A DNA stretch of 64,000 nucleotides from DATFML01 sp964571225 (GTDB lineage: Bacteria > Pseudomonadota > Gammaproteobacteria > DATFLG01). Made by a program: the position numbers and the translations under genes. The stretch is from assembly GCA_964571225.1 (NCBI GenBank), contig CAZNBB010000001.1:1-64000 (forward strand), in the 5' to 3' direction. Below are positions 7,865 to 16,618 of this stretch, in pieces (positions within the stretch are counted from its first letter, which is position 1; every line of letters starts with the position of its first letter). The notes below the pieces were generated by a model. That model was not told the origin of the DNA, did not search any database, and worked only from the letters and a program-made list of their open reading frames with translations.

Positions 7865-10263
7865 TCGTCGGGACGTGTTTCCTGCGGCTCCTGTACAGTG
7901 ACCCGGAAATCGCGTCCCACCCAACTTCCGTCGCGCCGGTTGCGGTAGGTGAACTCCACCGTGGCGCCGGGCGCGAGCCCTTCTGTGGGCAGTTCCGCGT
8001 TGCAGTGCCCGAGGGTGATCTCGCCGGTGGGGGTTTCCTGTATGTTCTGCCAGCCATTGACGCCCCAGTGCACGACTGCCGGTTCCCGCAGACAGATCAG
8101 CAGCCGCTGATCGGGTGCGATGGCGGTCAGGGGGGCCTGCTCCAGCCAGATCGCCAGCGGCGCCTCCGGCAGCGTGCCGTGGTAACGCTGCCAGACCCGG
8201 TCGGGACGATCGAAGGGCGCGCCCTGACAGCGGGAGACCACCAGTTTGATGAACTCCGCATGGGCCCAGGCGAGCGGCATGGCCGAGCCGCTGGGCCGTC
8301 CCGGATACAGGCCCTGATCGGGCAGGGCAGGGTGCTCCCAGACCTGCTCGGGCAGCATGCTGCCCACGCCGGCCATGCGCACCATGGCTTCCAGCTCCGG
8401 AAGTGGATCCTGGCCGGCGGCGAGCTGGTAGTGTCCACGCTCGCCATTGAGCAGCGGCCATGCGCGGCCATGGCCGGTGCCGTCGAAGGGGCGACCATCG
8501 GAGTGCTCGCCGTAGCCGTCGCCGTTGTAGCGGTACCAGGACGGGCCGCTGGGGGTGACGACCCGCAGCAGGGAATCCACGACAGCCAGGGTGTCTCGGA
8601 TCACGGGATCGTCCGCTCGGCGCAGACCGCTGCGTACCAGCTGCAGGAAATCCACGCCTACCTGTTCGGCGGCCGGCAGTCCCGGGTCATGGCGGCGGTT
8701 CTTGATGGGCAGGGCACGGTGCAGCAGATCGCCGTCGTCGCCGTCCGCGGGCACGAAGCCTTCGCGCACGTAATAGCGGGCAACCCCGAGCTGCCGGGCC
8801 AGGGGCGTGTACGAGACCGTGGTCCAGTCCTCGATACGGGTGTTCCAGTAGTCGGCCACCGCCAGTGCGAATTCGCGGTCCGCCGGCGCCAGAAAGGGCG
8901 CGCCGCCCACCAGGGCCGCGATGCATACCGCCAGGGTGAAGGTGTTGACGCCGCTATCCTCTTCCCACCGGTCCTGGTCGCTGGCCGGGCCGTTGCCCAC
9001 GATGAAGGCCAGGGCCCGTGCCGCCATGGACCGTACTTCGATGCCGTCCAGTGCGTCCTCATCGGCCAGGGTCGCGGCCAGCAATACCGGGAAGGCCGCT
9101 TCGTCCAGCTGGATGCCGTGCCAGAAGGGCTTTCCCCCCAGCCACTGGTTCTGGTACCAGTGGCCGTCGGATTTCTGGGTGGCCATCAGGTAGCGCAGCA
9201 CGTCGCGGGCATCGTCCACCGCGCCCAGGGCCAGCAGGGCGCCGGCGCATTCCACCAGGTCCCTGGGCCACACCAGGTGGTAGCCGGCGCGCTCGTGCCG
9301 GGTGTTGCCCCATGGCACGCTGAGGCTGGCCACCATGGCGCCCGGGTAGATCTTGTCCTGATGGGTGCGCAGCACCATGGCGGAGGTCAGAAACAGGTCG
9401 TGCACCTCTTTGGGCAGGTCCGGTGGCAGGGTGCAGCGCTTTTCGTTCAACCCATGCCACTGACCCCAGTCCTGGCGTTGGCGTTCCCACAGGCTGTCGA
9501 AGGGTTGCAGCAGCGCCGCCACCGCCAGGGTTGCCGCCGACTCCTTGCTGCTGCCGAAGCCCAGAGCGAGAGTCGCCTGGCGGGGCAGGGCGCCGGTCAG
9601 CGCGACGTTGCCCGGGCCCGCATCGGCATACTGCCAGCGCAGGGCTCCGTTGCGGGAGAAGTCCTGCCAGCCGTCGCTGACGCCCGCGTAGCCGGCGCTG
9701 CACGCGCCCCAGCAGTCCTCCTGATGGGGGTCGATGGCGGCCAGTGCCAGTCCGAACGGACCCTGTTCGGCCCACAGCACCCGACGGCCCCGGTACTGGG
9801 CAACCGCGGCGTGGTTATCGTGCCCGGTGCCCCCGAGGTGGGGCGCGAGCAGCGCATAGGGGTGCAGCTGCGGGTCCCCTTCCAGTTGCAGCTGCACCAG
9901 CAGCACATCGCGCCGGGGGTCGGGCACCACGCGCAGGGTCAGGGTGAAACGCTCGTGGCGATGGATCACCTGCACGGCGGGTATACCCGCGGCCGGTGTG
10001 CGCAGCTCATGGCGGTCCAGCCGCTTGACCTCCACCCAGAAGCCGTTGCCGTCGGCTACGATGAAGCCCAGGTCGCGGATCTGGGGTATGTCGATACGCG
10101 GGTAATAGACCTCGTTGACGATGCCGCTGCCGATGGTGAACCACAATCGGGAAGGTCCGAGGGTGCAGCCCACCATCTGTTTCGCACTGCTGCACCAGGT
10201 GGGCTCGGTGCCGGGGGCACCGGGTGCAATTCCGGGGTAGGGGGTCCTGGGTAACTCGGTCAT
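7861..10263 (-). CDS. Glycoside hydrolase family 15 glucoamylase-type enzyme
   Basis: An 800-residue GH15 protein: an N-terminal beta-sandwich (about 1-280) and a C-terminal alpha/alpha barrel. Family marks are GYHLVWPRDLVE around residue 340, EEDSGVNTFTLAV, and PEQVWEH followed by SGSAMPLAWAHAEF near 640-680, which include the acid/base glutamates. It should release glucose from non-reducing ends of alpha-1,4-glucans. There is no signal peptide, so it acts in the cytosol, probably on glycogen or phosphorylase limit products. ATG at 10263 is used; an in-frame ATG at 10296 is possible, and neither has a strong ribosome site. It lies 53 bp after glgP and overlaps the MFS gene by 4 bp. Confidence 0.9.
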   Translation of the reverse strand: MTELPRTPYPGIAPGAPGTEPTWCSSAKQMVGCTLGPSRLWFTIGSGIVNEVYYPRIDIPQIRDLGFIVADGNGFWVEVKRLDRHELRTPAAGIPAVQVIHRHERFTLTLRVVPDPRRDVLLVQLQLEGDPQLHPYALLAPHLGGTGHDNHAAVAQYRGRRVLWAEQGPFGLALAAIDPHQEDCWGACSAGYAGVSDGWQDFSRNGALRWQYADAGPGNVALTGALPRQATLALGFGSSKESAATLAVAALLQPFDSLWERQRQDWGQWHGLNEKRCTLPPDLPKEVHDLFLTSAMVLRTHQDKIYPGAMVASLSVPWGNTRHERAGYHLVWPRDLVECAGALLALGAVDDARDVLRYLMATQKSDGHWYQNQWLGGKPFWHGIQLDEAAFPVLLAATLADEDALDGIEVRSMAARALAFIVGNGPASDQDRWEEDSGVNTFTLAVCIAALVGGAPFLAPADREFALAVADYWNTRIEDWTTVSYTPLARQLGVARYYVREGFVPADGDDGDLLHRALPIKNRRHDPGLPAAEQVGVDFLQLVRSGLRRADDPVIRDTLAVVDSLLRVVTPSGPSWYRYNGDGYGEHSDGRPFDGTGHGRAWPLLNGERGHYQLAAGQDPLPELEAMVRMAGVGSMLPEQVWEHPALPDQGLYPGRPSGSAMPLAWAHAEFIKLVVSRCQGAPFDRPDRVWQRYHGTLPEAPLAIWLEQAPLTAIAPDQRLLICLREPAVVHWGVNGWQNIQETPTGEITLGHCNAELPTEGLAPGATVEFTYRNRRDGSWVGRDFRVTVQEPQETRPDE

Positions 10264-10316
10264 GTGTGTCGTCCGTGAGGGTTCGCAGGGAGGCATGACA
10301 TCGTGAGGCTGGCGCT

Positions 10317-12842
10317 TCAGCGCTGCCAGACAATCAAGGGCACCTCCAGGGGAATCAGTGCGTCGGCGCGGGCGGGAATGATCCGCGGCGTGTAGTCGTC
10401 GGCCGCTCGTGCAGTGGGCACCGACGCCTCGAACAGATAGCCGTTGACCGCACCGGCGAGGGCTTCTCCGCGGGTCATGGCGATATGTTCGTCCTGCTGC
10501 TCGTCCCCGGCCCGATCCGCGTACAGCTCCACCCGCACGTTGCCGGGGTCCAGGTCGGAAAAATAGACGGGAATGCGAAAGTGGTGCCGGCCGTCCGCCG
10601 TTTCCACACTGAGCTCGCCGAAGTGCAGGGCCGGCCACTGGCGGCGCAGCTCGCCGATCCATGCCTCCAGCTCGTGGGCCGCCCGGCCGTCCGCCTGCGC
10701 CCGCGACCGGTAGGCGGCGGCGCCGGGCAGGTAATAGCGTTCGGTGTATTCGCGCACCATCCGGTTGCTGGAGAACAGTGGGGTCAGCCGGGCCATGCTC
10801 TCGCGCATGCGTGCCACCCATTCGGTGGGCATGCCATGCTCGTCCCGTGCGTAGAAAGCGGGTACGACCTCGCGCTCGAGCAGATCGTACAGGGCGCCGG
10901 CTTCTTCTGCGTCCCAGGCCGGATCGTCGCCGTGGCGCTGGCGATCTCCCAGTGCCCAGCCCAGTTCCGGCCCATAGGCCTCGGCCCACCAGCCGTCCAA
11001 CTCGGAGAGGTTGAGCCCGCCGTTGACCAGCACCTTCATGCCGCTGGTGCCGCTCGCCTCCCAGGGACGCCGGGGCGTGTTGATCCACAGGTCGACACCC
11101 TGCACCAGCTCGGCGGCGAGCGCCATGTCGTAGTCCTCCACGAACACAACCCGGCCCCGTACCGCTGGGTCGCGGCTGAACTCGGCCCAGGCCCTCACCA
11201 TCGCCTTACCCGCGTCGTCCCTGGGGTGAGCCTTGCCCGCCACGATGAGTTGCACGGGACGTTCCGGATCGGTCAACAGGTTCACCAGGCGCCGGCGGTC
11301 GTGCAGCAGCAGGTTGGGGCGTTTGTAGGTGGCAAACCGGCGTGCAAAACCCAGCACCAGCGTGTTGGGGTCCAGCATGCGGGTGCAGGCATCCACGTCC
11401 AACGGGTGCTCGGCGCGGGCGGCGGCCTGGCGGGCCAGACGCAGGCGCACGGCCTCGATCAGCGCCTGACGTCCCTTGGCGCGCAGCTCCCACAGTTCCC
11501 TGTCGTCAACCGCCCGCAGGTCCTGTTCCAGGGTTTCCATGGTACCCAGCCAGCGCTCCTTGCCCGCCGCGTCGGTCCACACGGCGTCGGCGGCGGCGGA
11601 GTCCCAGGAAGGCATATGCACACCGTTGGTCACATGGCCGATGGGGACTTCCGACTGGGGCCAGTGCGCGAACAAGGGCTGGAACAGTTCGCGGCTCACC
11701 TCGCCGTGCAATCTGCTGACCCCGTTGACGGCGGCGCTGCCCCGCACTGCCAGGTATGCCATGTTGAACGGCTCGTCGGAACGCCCGGGATCCGCGCGCC
11801 CCAGGGCGAGCAGCTCGTTCATGGAAATACCCAGGCCCTTGGCATACTCGCCGAGGTATTGGGTCATGAGCGACGCATCGAAGCGGTCGAATCCGGCCGC
11901 CACCGGGGTGTGGGTGGTGAACAGGTTTCCGGCTCGGGTGCAGCGCAGGGCGACCGAAAACGGTTGGCCGGTGCGTTGTGCAAAAGCGCGTGCCCGTTCG
12001 AGCACGGCGAAGGCGGCGTGACCTTCGTTGAGATGGCAGATGGGGCAGGACAGATCCAGCGCCTGCAGCAGCCTCCAGCCGCCGATTCCCAGCACCATTT
12101 CCTGCTGCAGCCGCATCTCCGCGCCGCCGCCGTAGAGCTCGCTGGTGATACTGCGGTCGCCGGGGCTGTTGAGCAGGTCGTTGCTGTCCAGCAGGTAGAG
12201 GTTGGAACGTCCCACGTGCACCTGCCAGGCCCGCAGGTGCAGGGTGCGGCCGGGCAGCTCGACGGTAACCCGCAACCACTCGCCGTCGGGGTCGCGCAAG
12301 GGCATCACCGGCAGCATGGTAGGATTGTTGTAGGGGTTGAAGGCCAGCTGATTGCCGCTGGCGTCCAAGGCCTGACGGAAGTAGCCCTGTTGGTAGAGCA
12401 GGCCAACCCCCGCAACCGGGACGCCCAGGTCGCTGGCGGTCTTCAGCAGATCCCCCGCCAGTACGCCCAGTCCGCCGGAATAGATGGGCAGCGACTCACT
12501 GAGCCCGAACTCCATACTGAAGTAGGCCACGGTGCCCAGCTCGGCCGGTTTGCAGACGCCTCCGCACCAGGTGGGTTTGGAAAGAGAGTCCCGGCGCTTC
12601 TTGACCTGCCGGTCCAGCTCCGCCCGAAAGCCGCTGTCGCGGGCCAGCTCCTCGAGCCGCCGGCCCGATACGCTTTCCAGTATCAACCAAGGGTTGCCGG
12701 TAGCGGCCCACAATTCCTCGTCCACCGTTTTCCACAGCTGGTCCGCGCTGTGGTTCCAGTCCCAGCGCAAGTCCACGGCCAGTTCGGCCAGGCCCTGGAG
12801 CTTACCCGGCAACCCACGTGGCAGATAACGGCTCGGATGCAT
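10317..12842 (-). CDS. glgP: Alpha-glucan phosphorylase (GT35)
   Basis: An 841-residue phosphorylase of the shorter bacterial/archaeal GT35 branch. It splits alpha-1,4-glucan with phosphate to give glucose-1-phosphate. The N-terminus LAELAVDLRWDWNHSADQLW and VAYFSMEFGLSESLPIYSGGLGVLAGD are typical of this branch; the PLP site is in EASGTSGMKVLVNGGLNL, and FATYKRPNLL is present. The ribosome site GGAAGGA is five bases before the ATG. It follows PPK2 by 166 bp and precedes GH15 by 53 bp, forming a glycogen-use cluster. Confidence 0.94.
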   Translation of the reverse strand: MHPSRYLPRGLPGKLQGLAELAVDLRWDWNHSADQLWKTVDEELWAATGNPWLILESVSGRRLEELARDSGFRAELDRQVKKRRDSLSKPTWCGGVCKPAELGTVAYFSMEFGLSESLPIYSGGLGVLAGDLLKTASDLGVPVAGVGLLYQQGYFRQALDASGNQLAFNPYNNPTMLPVMPLRDPDGEWLRVTVELPGRTLHLRAWQVHVGRSNLYLLDSNDLLNSPGDRSITSELYGGGAEMRLQQEMVLGIGGWRLLQALDLSCPICHLNEGHAAFAVLERARAFAQRTGQPFSVALRCTRAGNLFTTHTPVAAGFDRFDASLMTQYLGEYAKGLGISMNELLALGRADPGRSDEPFNMAYLAVRGSAAVNGVSRLHGEVSRELFQPLFAHWPQSEVPIGHVTNGVHMPSWDSAAADAVWTDAAGKERWLGTMETLEQDLRAVDDRELWELRAKGRQALIEAVRLRLARQAAARAEHPLDVDACTRMLDPNTLVLGFARRFATYKRPNLLLHDRRRLVNLLTDPERPVQLIVAGKAHPRDDAGKAMVRAWAEFSRDPAVRGRVVFVEDYDMALAAELVQGVDLWINTPRRPWEASGTSGMKVLVNGGLNLSELDGWWAEAYGPELGWALGDRQRHGDDPAWDAEEAGALYDLLEREVVPAFYARDEHGMPTEWVARMRESMARLTPLFSSNRMVREYTERYYLPGAAAYRSRAQADGRAAHELEAWIGELRRQWPALHFGELSVETADGRHHFRIPVYFSDLDPGNVRVELYADRAGDEQQDEHIAMTRGEALAGAVNGYLFEASVPTARAADDYTPRIIPARADALIPLEVPLIVWQR

Positions 12843-13008
12843 CGGTTCCTTCCTCCATCGCGTGGCGGGTATGACCACCGAGCCGACGACCGGCTCGCTG
12901 TCGTCGGCGCGTGCGGCCGTAAGGACGTGGCGGGCACCGCGGCCCGCCGGGTGGCCGGGGTGCAACCTGAGGGCTGCGCGCAGTTGCACACCGGCGTTGC
13001 AGGAAGGG

Positions 13009-13788
13009 TCAGGGCGCGATCATTCCGTTTGTCAGATACACTTCCTGAAAGTTGAACACCACATCGGGGTCCGGCAGCACCAGCGCCTCGTCCTTGCCCT
13101 TGTAGTCCAGTCGGGTCAGAAGGTCCCGTATGACCTGCACCCGGGCAACCCGTTTGTCGTCGGCACGCACCACAGTCCAGGGTGCGACCGGGCTGTGGGT
13201 GCGGGCGAACATCTCGTTGCGGGCCAGGCTGTAGTCGTCCCAGTGCTTGATCGCCACGTCGTCCACCGAGCTGACTTTCCAGGCTTTGAGCGGACTGTTG
13301 CGGCGTGCCTTGAGGCGGCGTTTCTGTTCGTCCTTGCTGATGTCCAGGTAATACTTGAACAGCTGGATGCCGGAGCGCACCAGCATATGCTCGAACTGGG
13401 GGGCGGTCTGCATGAAGGCCTCGTAGTCTTCGTCGGTGCAAAAGCCCATTACCCGTTCCACGCCGGCGCGGTTGTACCAGCTGCGATTGAAGAGCACCAG
13501 CTCGCGTCCGGCCGGCAGGTGAGAGGCATAGCGTTGGAAATACCACGAGGACCGGTCCCGCTCGGTCGGGGTGCCCAAGGCGACCACGCGGGTCTCCCGC
13601 GGCCGCATGTGCTGGGTAATACGTTTGATGGTGCCGTCCTTGCCCGCGGCGTCGCGGCCTTCGAACAACACCAGTATCCGATCGCCGTGCTGGACGACGC
13701 GGTTCTGGAGCTTGACCAGCTCCACCTGCAGGGCGTACAGGGTCTGTTTGTAGCTCTTCTTGTCCAGCGAGGGCAGCGGGACGGTCAT
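13009..13788 (-). CDS. ppk2: Polyphosphate kinase 2 family protein
   Basis: A 259-residue single-domain PPK2. Walker A is GRDAAGKDGT (residues 44-53). The region FNRSWYNRAGVERVMGFCTDEDY corresponds to the Walker B area, and RRLKARRNSPLKAWKVSSVDD to the lid. PPK2 enzymes transfer phosphate between polyphosphate and nucleotides, often phosphorylating NDPs or NMPs. Length fits single-domain PPK2; the nucleotide preference cannot be read from sequence. It is the likely first gene of the run ppk2-glgP-GH15-MFS and lies 260 bp from the upstream DedA gene. Confidence 0.93.
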   Translation of the reverse strand: MTVPLPSLDKKSYKQTLYALQVELVKLQNRVVQHGDRILVLFEGRDAAGKDGTIKRITQHMRPRETRVVALGTPTERDRSSWYFQRYASHLPAGRELVLFNRSWYNRAGVERVMGFCTDEDYEAFMQTAPQFEHMLVRSGIQLFKYYLDISKDEQKRRLKARRNSPLKAWKVSSVDDVAIKHWDDYSLARNEMFARTHSPVAPWTVVRADDKRVARVQVIRDLLTRLDYKGKDEALVLPDPDVVFNFQEVYLTNGMIAP

Positions 13789-14048
13789 GGACGAGGTCCT
13801 CTTTCAGTAGGCCGGACGGTCGCAGGGCCAGCTTCGAAATGTCGCGAGCCCGCTCCCGGGGCAGACGGGCAAGCCGGCGCCGTTGTCGATCAATACACAT
13901 CCGGGCCTCAGCGTAGAGCGACACCCATCCCGCGTAAAGCCACTCCCCCGGCGCCGGGCGCCCTCGGCTGCGACCAGCAATGGTCCGTTTGCGCCACTGG
14001 CCGGCCTTCTCCGTCCGCCGGACCCTTCCGGTCAGTAGGCGGAGTACC

Positions 14049-14669
14049 TCAGGCCCGCGGACCGCTTTGCTTGCCCCGATAGATCAGATAAGCGATGCCT
14101 GCCACCAGCAGGGTGAGCGCAAGGCCGATCAGGTAGGGCTTCAGACGGTGGCTCAGAGCCACCAGATCGTCCATGTGGGCTCCCAGCCGATAGCTGCCGT
14201 AGCCCCAGAGCAGGACCCAGAGCAGTCCACCGATGGCGTTGTAGGCGAGAAACCGCCACCAGGGCATGCCGGCCGTGCCGGCCACCACGCCATTGAGTTG
14301 ACGCAGCCCCTCGAAGAAGCGGACCACCATCACCACGCTACCGCCATGGCGCGCAAAGAAATGCTCCACCCGGTGCAGATGCGAAACGTTGATGCCGATG
14401 CGCGTTCCGAAGCGCACGATCAGGTGCCGCCCTCCGAAGTGGCCGATGGCGTAGCCGACGTTGTCGCCGCCCACTGCCGCTGCCCAGGCCGAGCCGAGCA
14501 CGGCGGCAATGTTCATTTCCCCCTGGGAGGCAAGCAGCGCCGCGCTCACCAGCATGGTTTCGCCGGGCGCCGGTATACCGAAGCCTTCCACGAAGATGAG
14601 CCCGAAGACGGCTGCATATCCGTACTCGCGGATGTAGGGCTCGGCGATTTGCAGATAGTGGGCCACCAT
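14049..14669 (-). CDS. DedA family membrane protein
   Basis: A 206-residue inner-membrane protein of the DedA/SNARE-associated (VTT) family. The block FGLIFVEGFGIPAPGETMLVSAALLA and the conserved MVVRFFEGLRQLNGVVAGTAGMPWWRFL with its paired Arg/Glu are characteristic. DedA proteins are implicated in lipid-carrier flipping and membrane homeostasis. The ATG at 14669 begins 32 bp after the zwf stop, so it is probably co-transcribed with zwf. Confidence 0.88.
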   Translation of the reverse strand: MVAHYLQIAEPYIREYGYAAVFGLIFVEGFGIPAPGETMLVSAALLASQGEMNIAAVLGSAWAAAVGGDNVGYAIGHFGGRHLIVRFGTRIGINVSHLHRVEHFFARHGGSVVMVVRFFEGLRQLNGVVAGTAGMPWWRFLAYNAIGGLLWVLLWGYGSYRLGAHMDDLVALSHRLKPYLIGLALTLLVAGIAYLIYRGKQSGPRA

Positions 14670-14701
14670 GCTCGTTAGCGTGCGGGCGAAGGGCCGGCGC
14701 T

Positions 14702-16225
14702 TCAACCTCCGTTGGGGTGGTTGAGGATGGTGGGCGTGAGCCAGATGTTGCCGTCGCGAGCGACGATGACTTCGCCGGCCTCCGGCCCCCAGCTGCCGGC
14801 CGCATAGTTGGGGAAATCGCTTGCCAGACTGTTGTCCCACACCTCGAGAGTGGGCATGAGCAGGCGCCAGGCGGCCTCCACCTGGTCGGAACGCATGAAT
14901 AGGGTCGCATCCCCCTCCAGCACTTCGCGCAGGAGCGTCTCGTACGCCGCCGGCGTCGCCCGGTTGAAGGTTTCCTGGTAGGTGAATCGCATGTCCACCG
15001 GCCGCAGGCGCATCTGGGTGCCGGGTTCCTTGGCCATGAACTTGAGTACGATGCCTTCATCCGGCTGAATCAGAATCACCAGTCGCGCCGGATGGGTGTT
15101 GATGCCGGACGAGTCGGGGAACGCACAATGCGGCACGTCGCGAAATCGGATGGAGACCTCCGACACGGCGGCGTTCATGCGCTTGCCGGTGCGCGCGTAG
15201 AAGGGCACGTCCTGCCAGCGCCAGTTGTCTACATGCAGTTTCAAGGCGGCGTAGGTCTCGCGGTTGGATTGCGGGTCTACGCCTTCCTCGTCACGGTAAC
15301 CCGGAACTTCCTTGCCACCGATCCAGCCCGGGCCGTACTGGCCCCGTGCCGTGCAGGTGTCCACCATGCTCTCGGTGATGGGTCGCAGAGCGTGCATCAC
15401 GTCCATCTTCTTGTCCCTGATATCGGACGCGTCATAGGCCACCGGCGGTTCCATGGCGATGAGGCACAGGATCTGCAGCAGATGGTTCTGGACCATATCG
15501 CGCAGGGCGCCGGCGTTTTCGTAGTAGCCGCCCCGATGGCCCACGCCGAGGGTCTCCGCCACGGTGATCGCCACATGGTCGATGTAGCGGCGGTTCCACA
15601 CCGGTTCGAACATCGGGTTGGCGAACCGCAGCGCCAGTATGTTCTGCACCGTTTCCTTGCCCAGATAGTGGTCTATGCGGAATATCTGGGACTCCCTGAA
15701 ATAATGCAGCAGGGCCGAGTTGATCTGTTGGAAGGATTTCAGGTCGTGGCCCAGGGGCTTTTCCACCACGATGCGGGCATGGGAACGGTCGCGGGCCAGA
15801 CCCGCGTTTCCCACGCCGTGGGCAATGGGAGCGAACAGGGCGGGCGGTGTCGCCATGTAGAACACATGGTCGACCTTGCCATCCAGTTCCTTGTCCAGCT
15901 CGCCCAGGCGCTTGGCTATCTGCTGGTAGGCGCCGTCGTCCATCAGGTCCGCGCTGAGGTATTCGATGCTTTGGGCAAATTCCTGCCACTGTTCGTCACT
16001 GGGCGCGCCACGGCGCGAATAGCTGGAAACCGATTCGCGGTAACGGTCAGCCAGCTGCGCGTCCGAGTAGTCCTGGCGATCTACACCCAGCAGCGCGATC
16101 TTGCGGGGAAGCTGCTTGTCCAGGTACAGGTTGAAAAGGGCGGGGACGATCATTCTGGAGGCGAGGTCGCCGCCTGCGCCGAACAACACGAAGACGGTGT
16201 TGTGCATTGGCTTGCCGTTGTCCAT
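14702..16225 (-). CDS. zwf: Glucose-6-phosphate 1-dehydrogenase
   Basis: A 507-residue enzyme oxidising glucose-6-phosphate to 6-phosphogluconolactone with NAD(P)+. The Rossmann loop is GAGGDLA (residues 16-22; the usual middle residue is Ser or Thr), and the catalytic block RIDHYLGKE is at 183-191. Further marks are EKPLGHD and FYARTGKRM. Length is normal. It stands near the glycogen genes but is separated from them by dedA; together they would route stored glucan into the oxidative pentose phosphate or Entner-Doudoroff routes, although no edd/eda or gnd gene is seen here. Confidence 0.96.
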   Translation of the reverse strand: MDNGKPMHNTVFVLFGAGGDLASRMIVPALFNLYLDKQLPRKIALLGVDRQDYSDAQLADRYRESVSSYSRRGAPSDEQWQEFAQSIEYLSADLMDDGAYQQIAKRLGELDKELDGKVDHVFYMATPPALFAPIAHGVGNAGLARDRSHARIVVEKPLGHDLKSFQQINSALLHYFRESQIFRIDHYLGKETVQNILALRFANPMFEPVWNRRYIDHVAITVAETLGVGHRGGYYENAGALRDMVQNHLLQILCLIAMEPPVAYDASDIRDKKMDVMHALRPITESMVDTCTARGQYGPGWIGGKEVPGYRDEEGVDPQSNRETYAALKLHVDNWRWQDVPFYARTGKRMNAAVSEVSIRFRDVPHCAFPDSSGINTHPARLVILIQPDEGIVLKFMAKEPGTQMRLRPVDMRFTYQETFNRATPAAYETLLREVLEGDATLFMRSDQVEAAWRLLMPTLEVWDNSLASDFPNYAAGSWGPEAGEVIVARDGNIWLTPTILNHPNGG

Positions 16226-16564
16226 GGATACGCTCCTTGTGTGGCTTACCTCGACAGGGTGTCAAACCGACCGGCGGGACCGCGCCAAGGGGCCGGATCC
16301 GGCGCCCCGCAGTGGACCCCGGGCACCTGGCGCGGTGTGTTTACACGGGGTTGCAGCCTGTGCGGACCGTCAGCAAAGAGCCCGGTAGTATGCGCCGGTG
16401 GAGCTCGCGGCCCGGGTGTCTGCACCGGTTCTCCAGTGGCCGACCTGAGCACCTGTACGCCGGCGCCGGCCTACCCTCCGAGGGTAGTACCTTGCGCCGT
16501 CCCTGCGCGGGCGGCCCGGAGAGAGGAAATGGGCCGGGAACGGGCTCGCGGCGGATGCCGGCAT

Positions 16565-16599
16565 GGCGGAACGGGCGCCCGAAAGCCGCCCGTTCCGCC
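16565..16599 (-). terminator. Hairpin downstream of the DegP-type gene
   Basis: A perfect 13-bp inverted repeat (GGCGGAACGGGCG and complement) with a 9-base loop lies 20 bp beyond the stop of the minus-strand protease gene. There is no T-run, so it is a probable transcript end or stabiliser rather than a textbook terminator. The rest of the 393-bp gap 16226-16618 shows no gene. Confidence 0.55.
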
Positions 16600-16618
16600 T
16601 CTCCCACGACCCGGCCCG

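Noticed and set aside
10485..13055. Very long open frame on the plus strand opposite glgP
   Set aside because: It is antisense to a gene with clear phosphorylase motifs and has the Gly/Arg/His/Val-rich composition of a shadow frame in GC-rich DNA.
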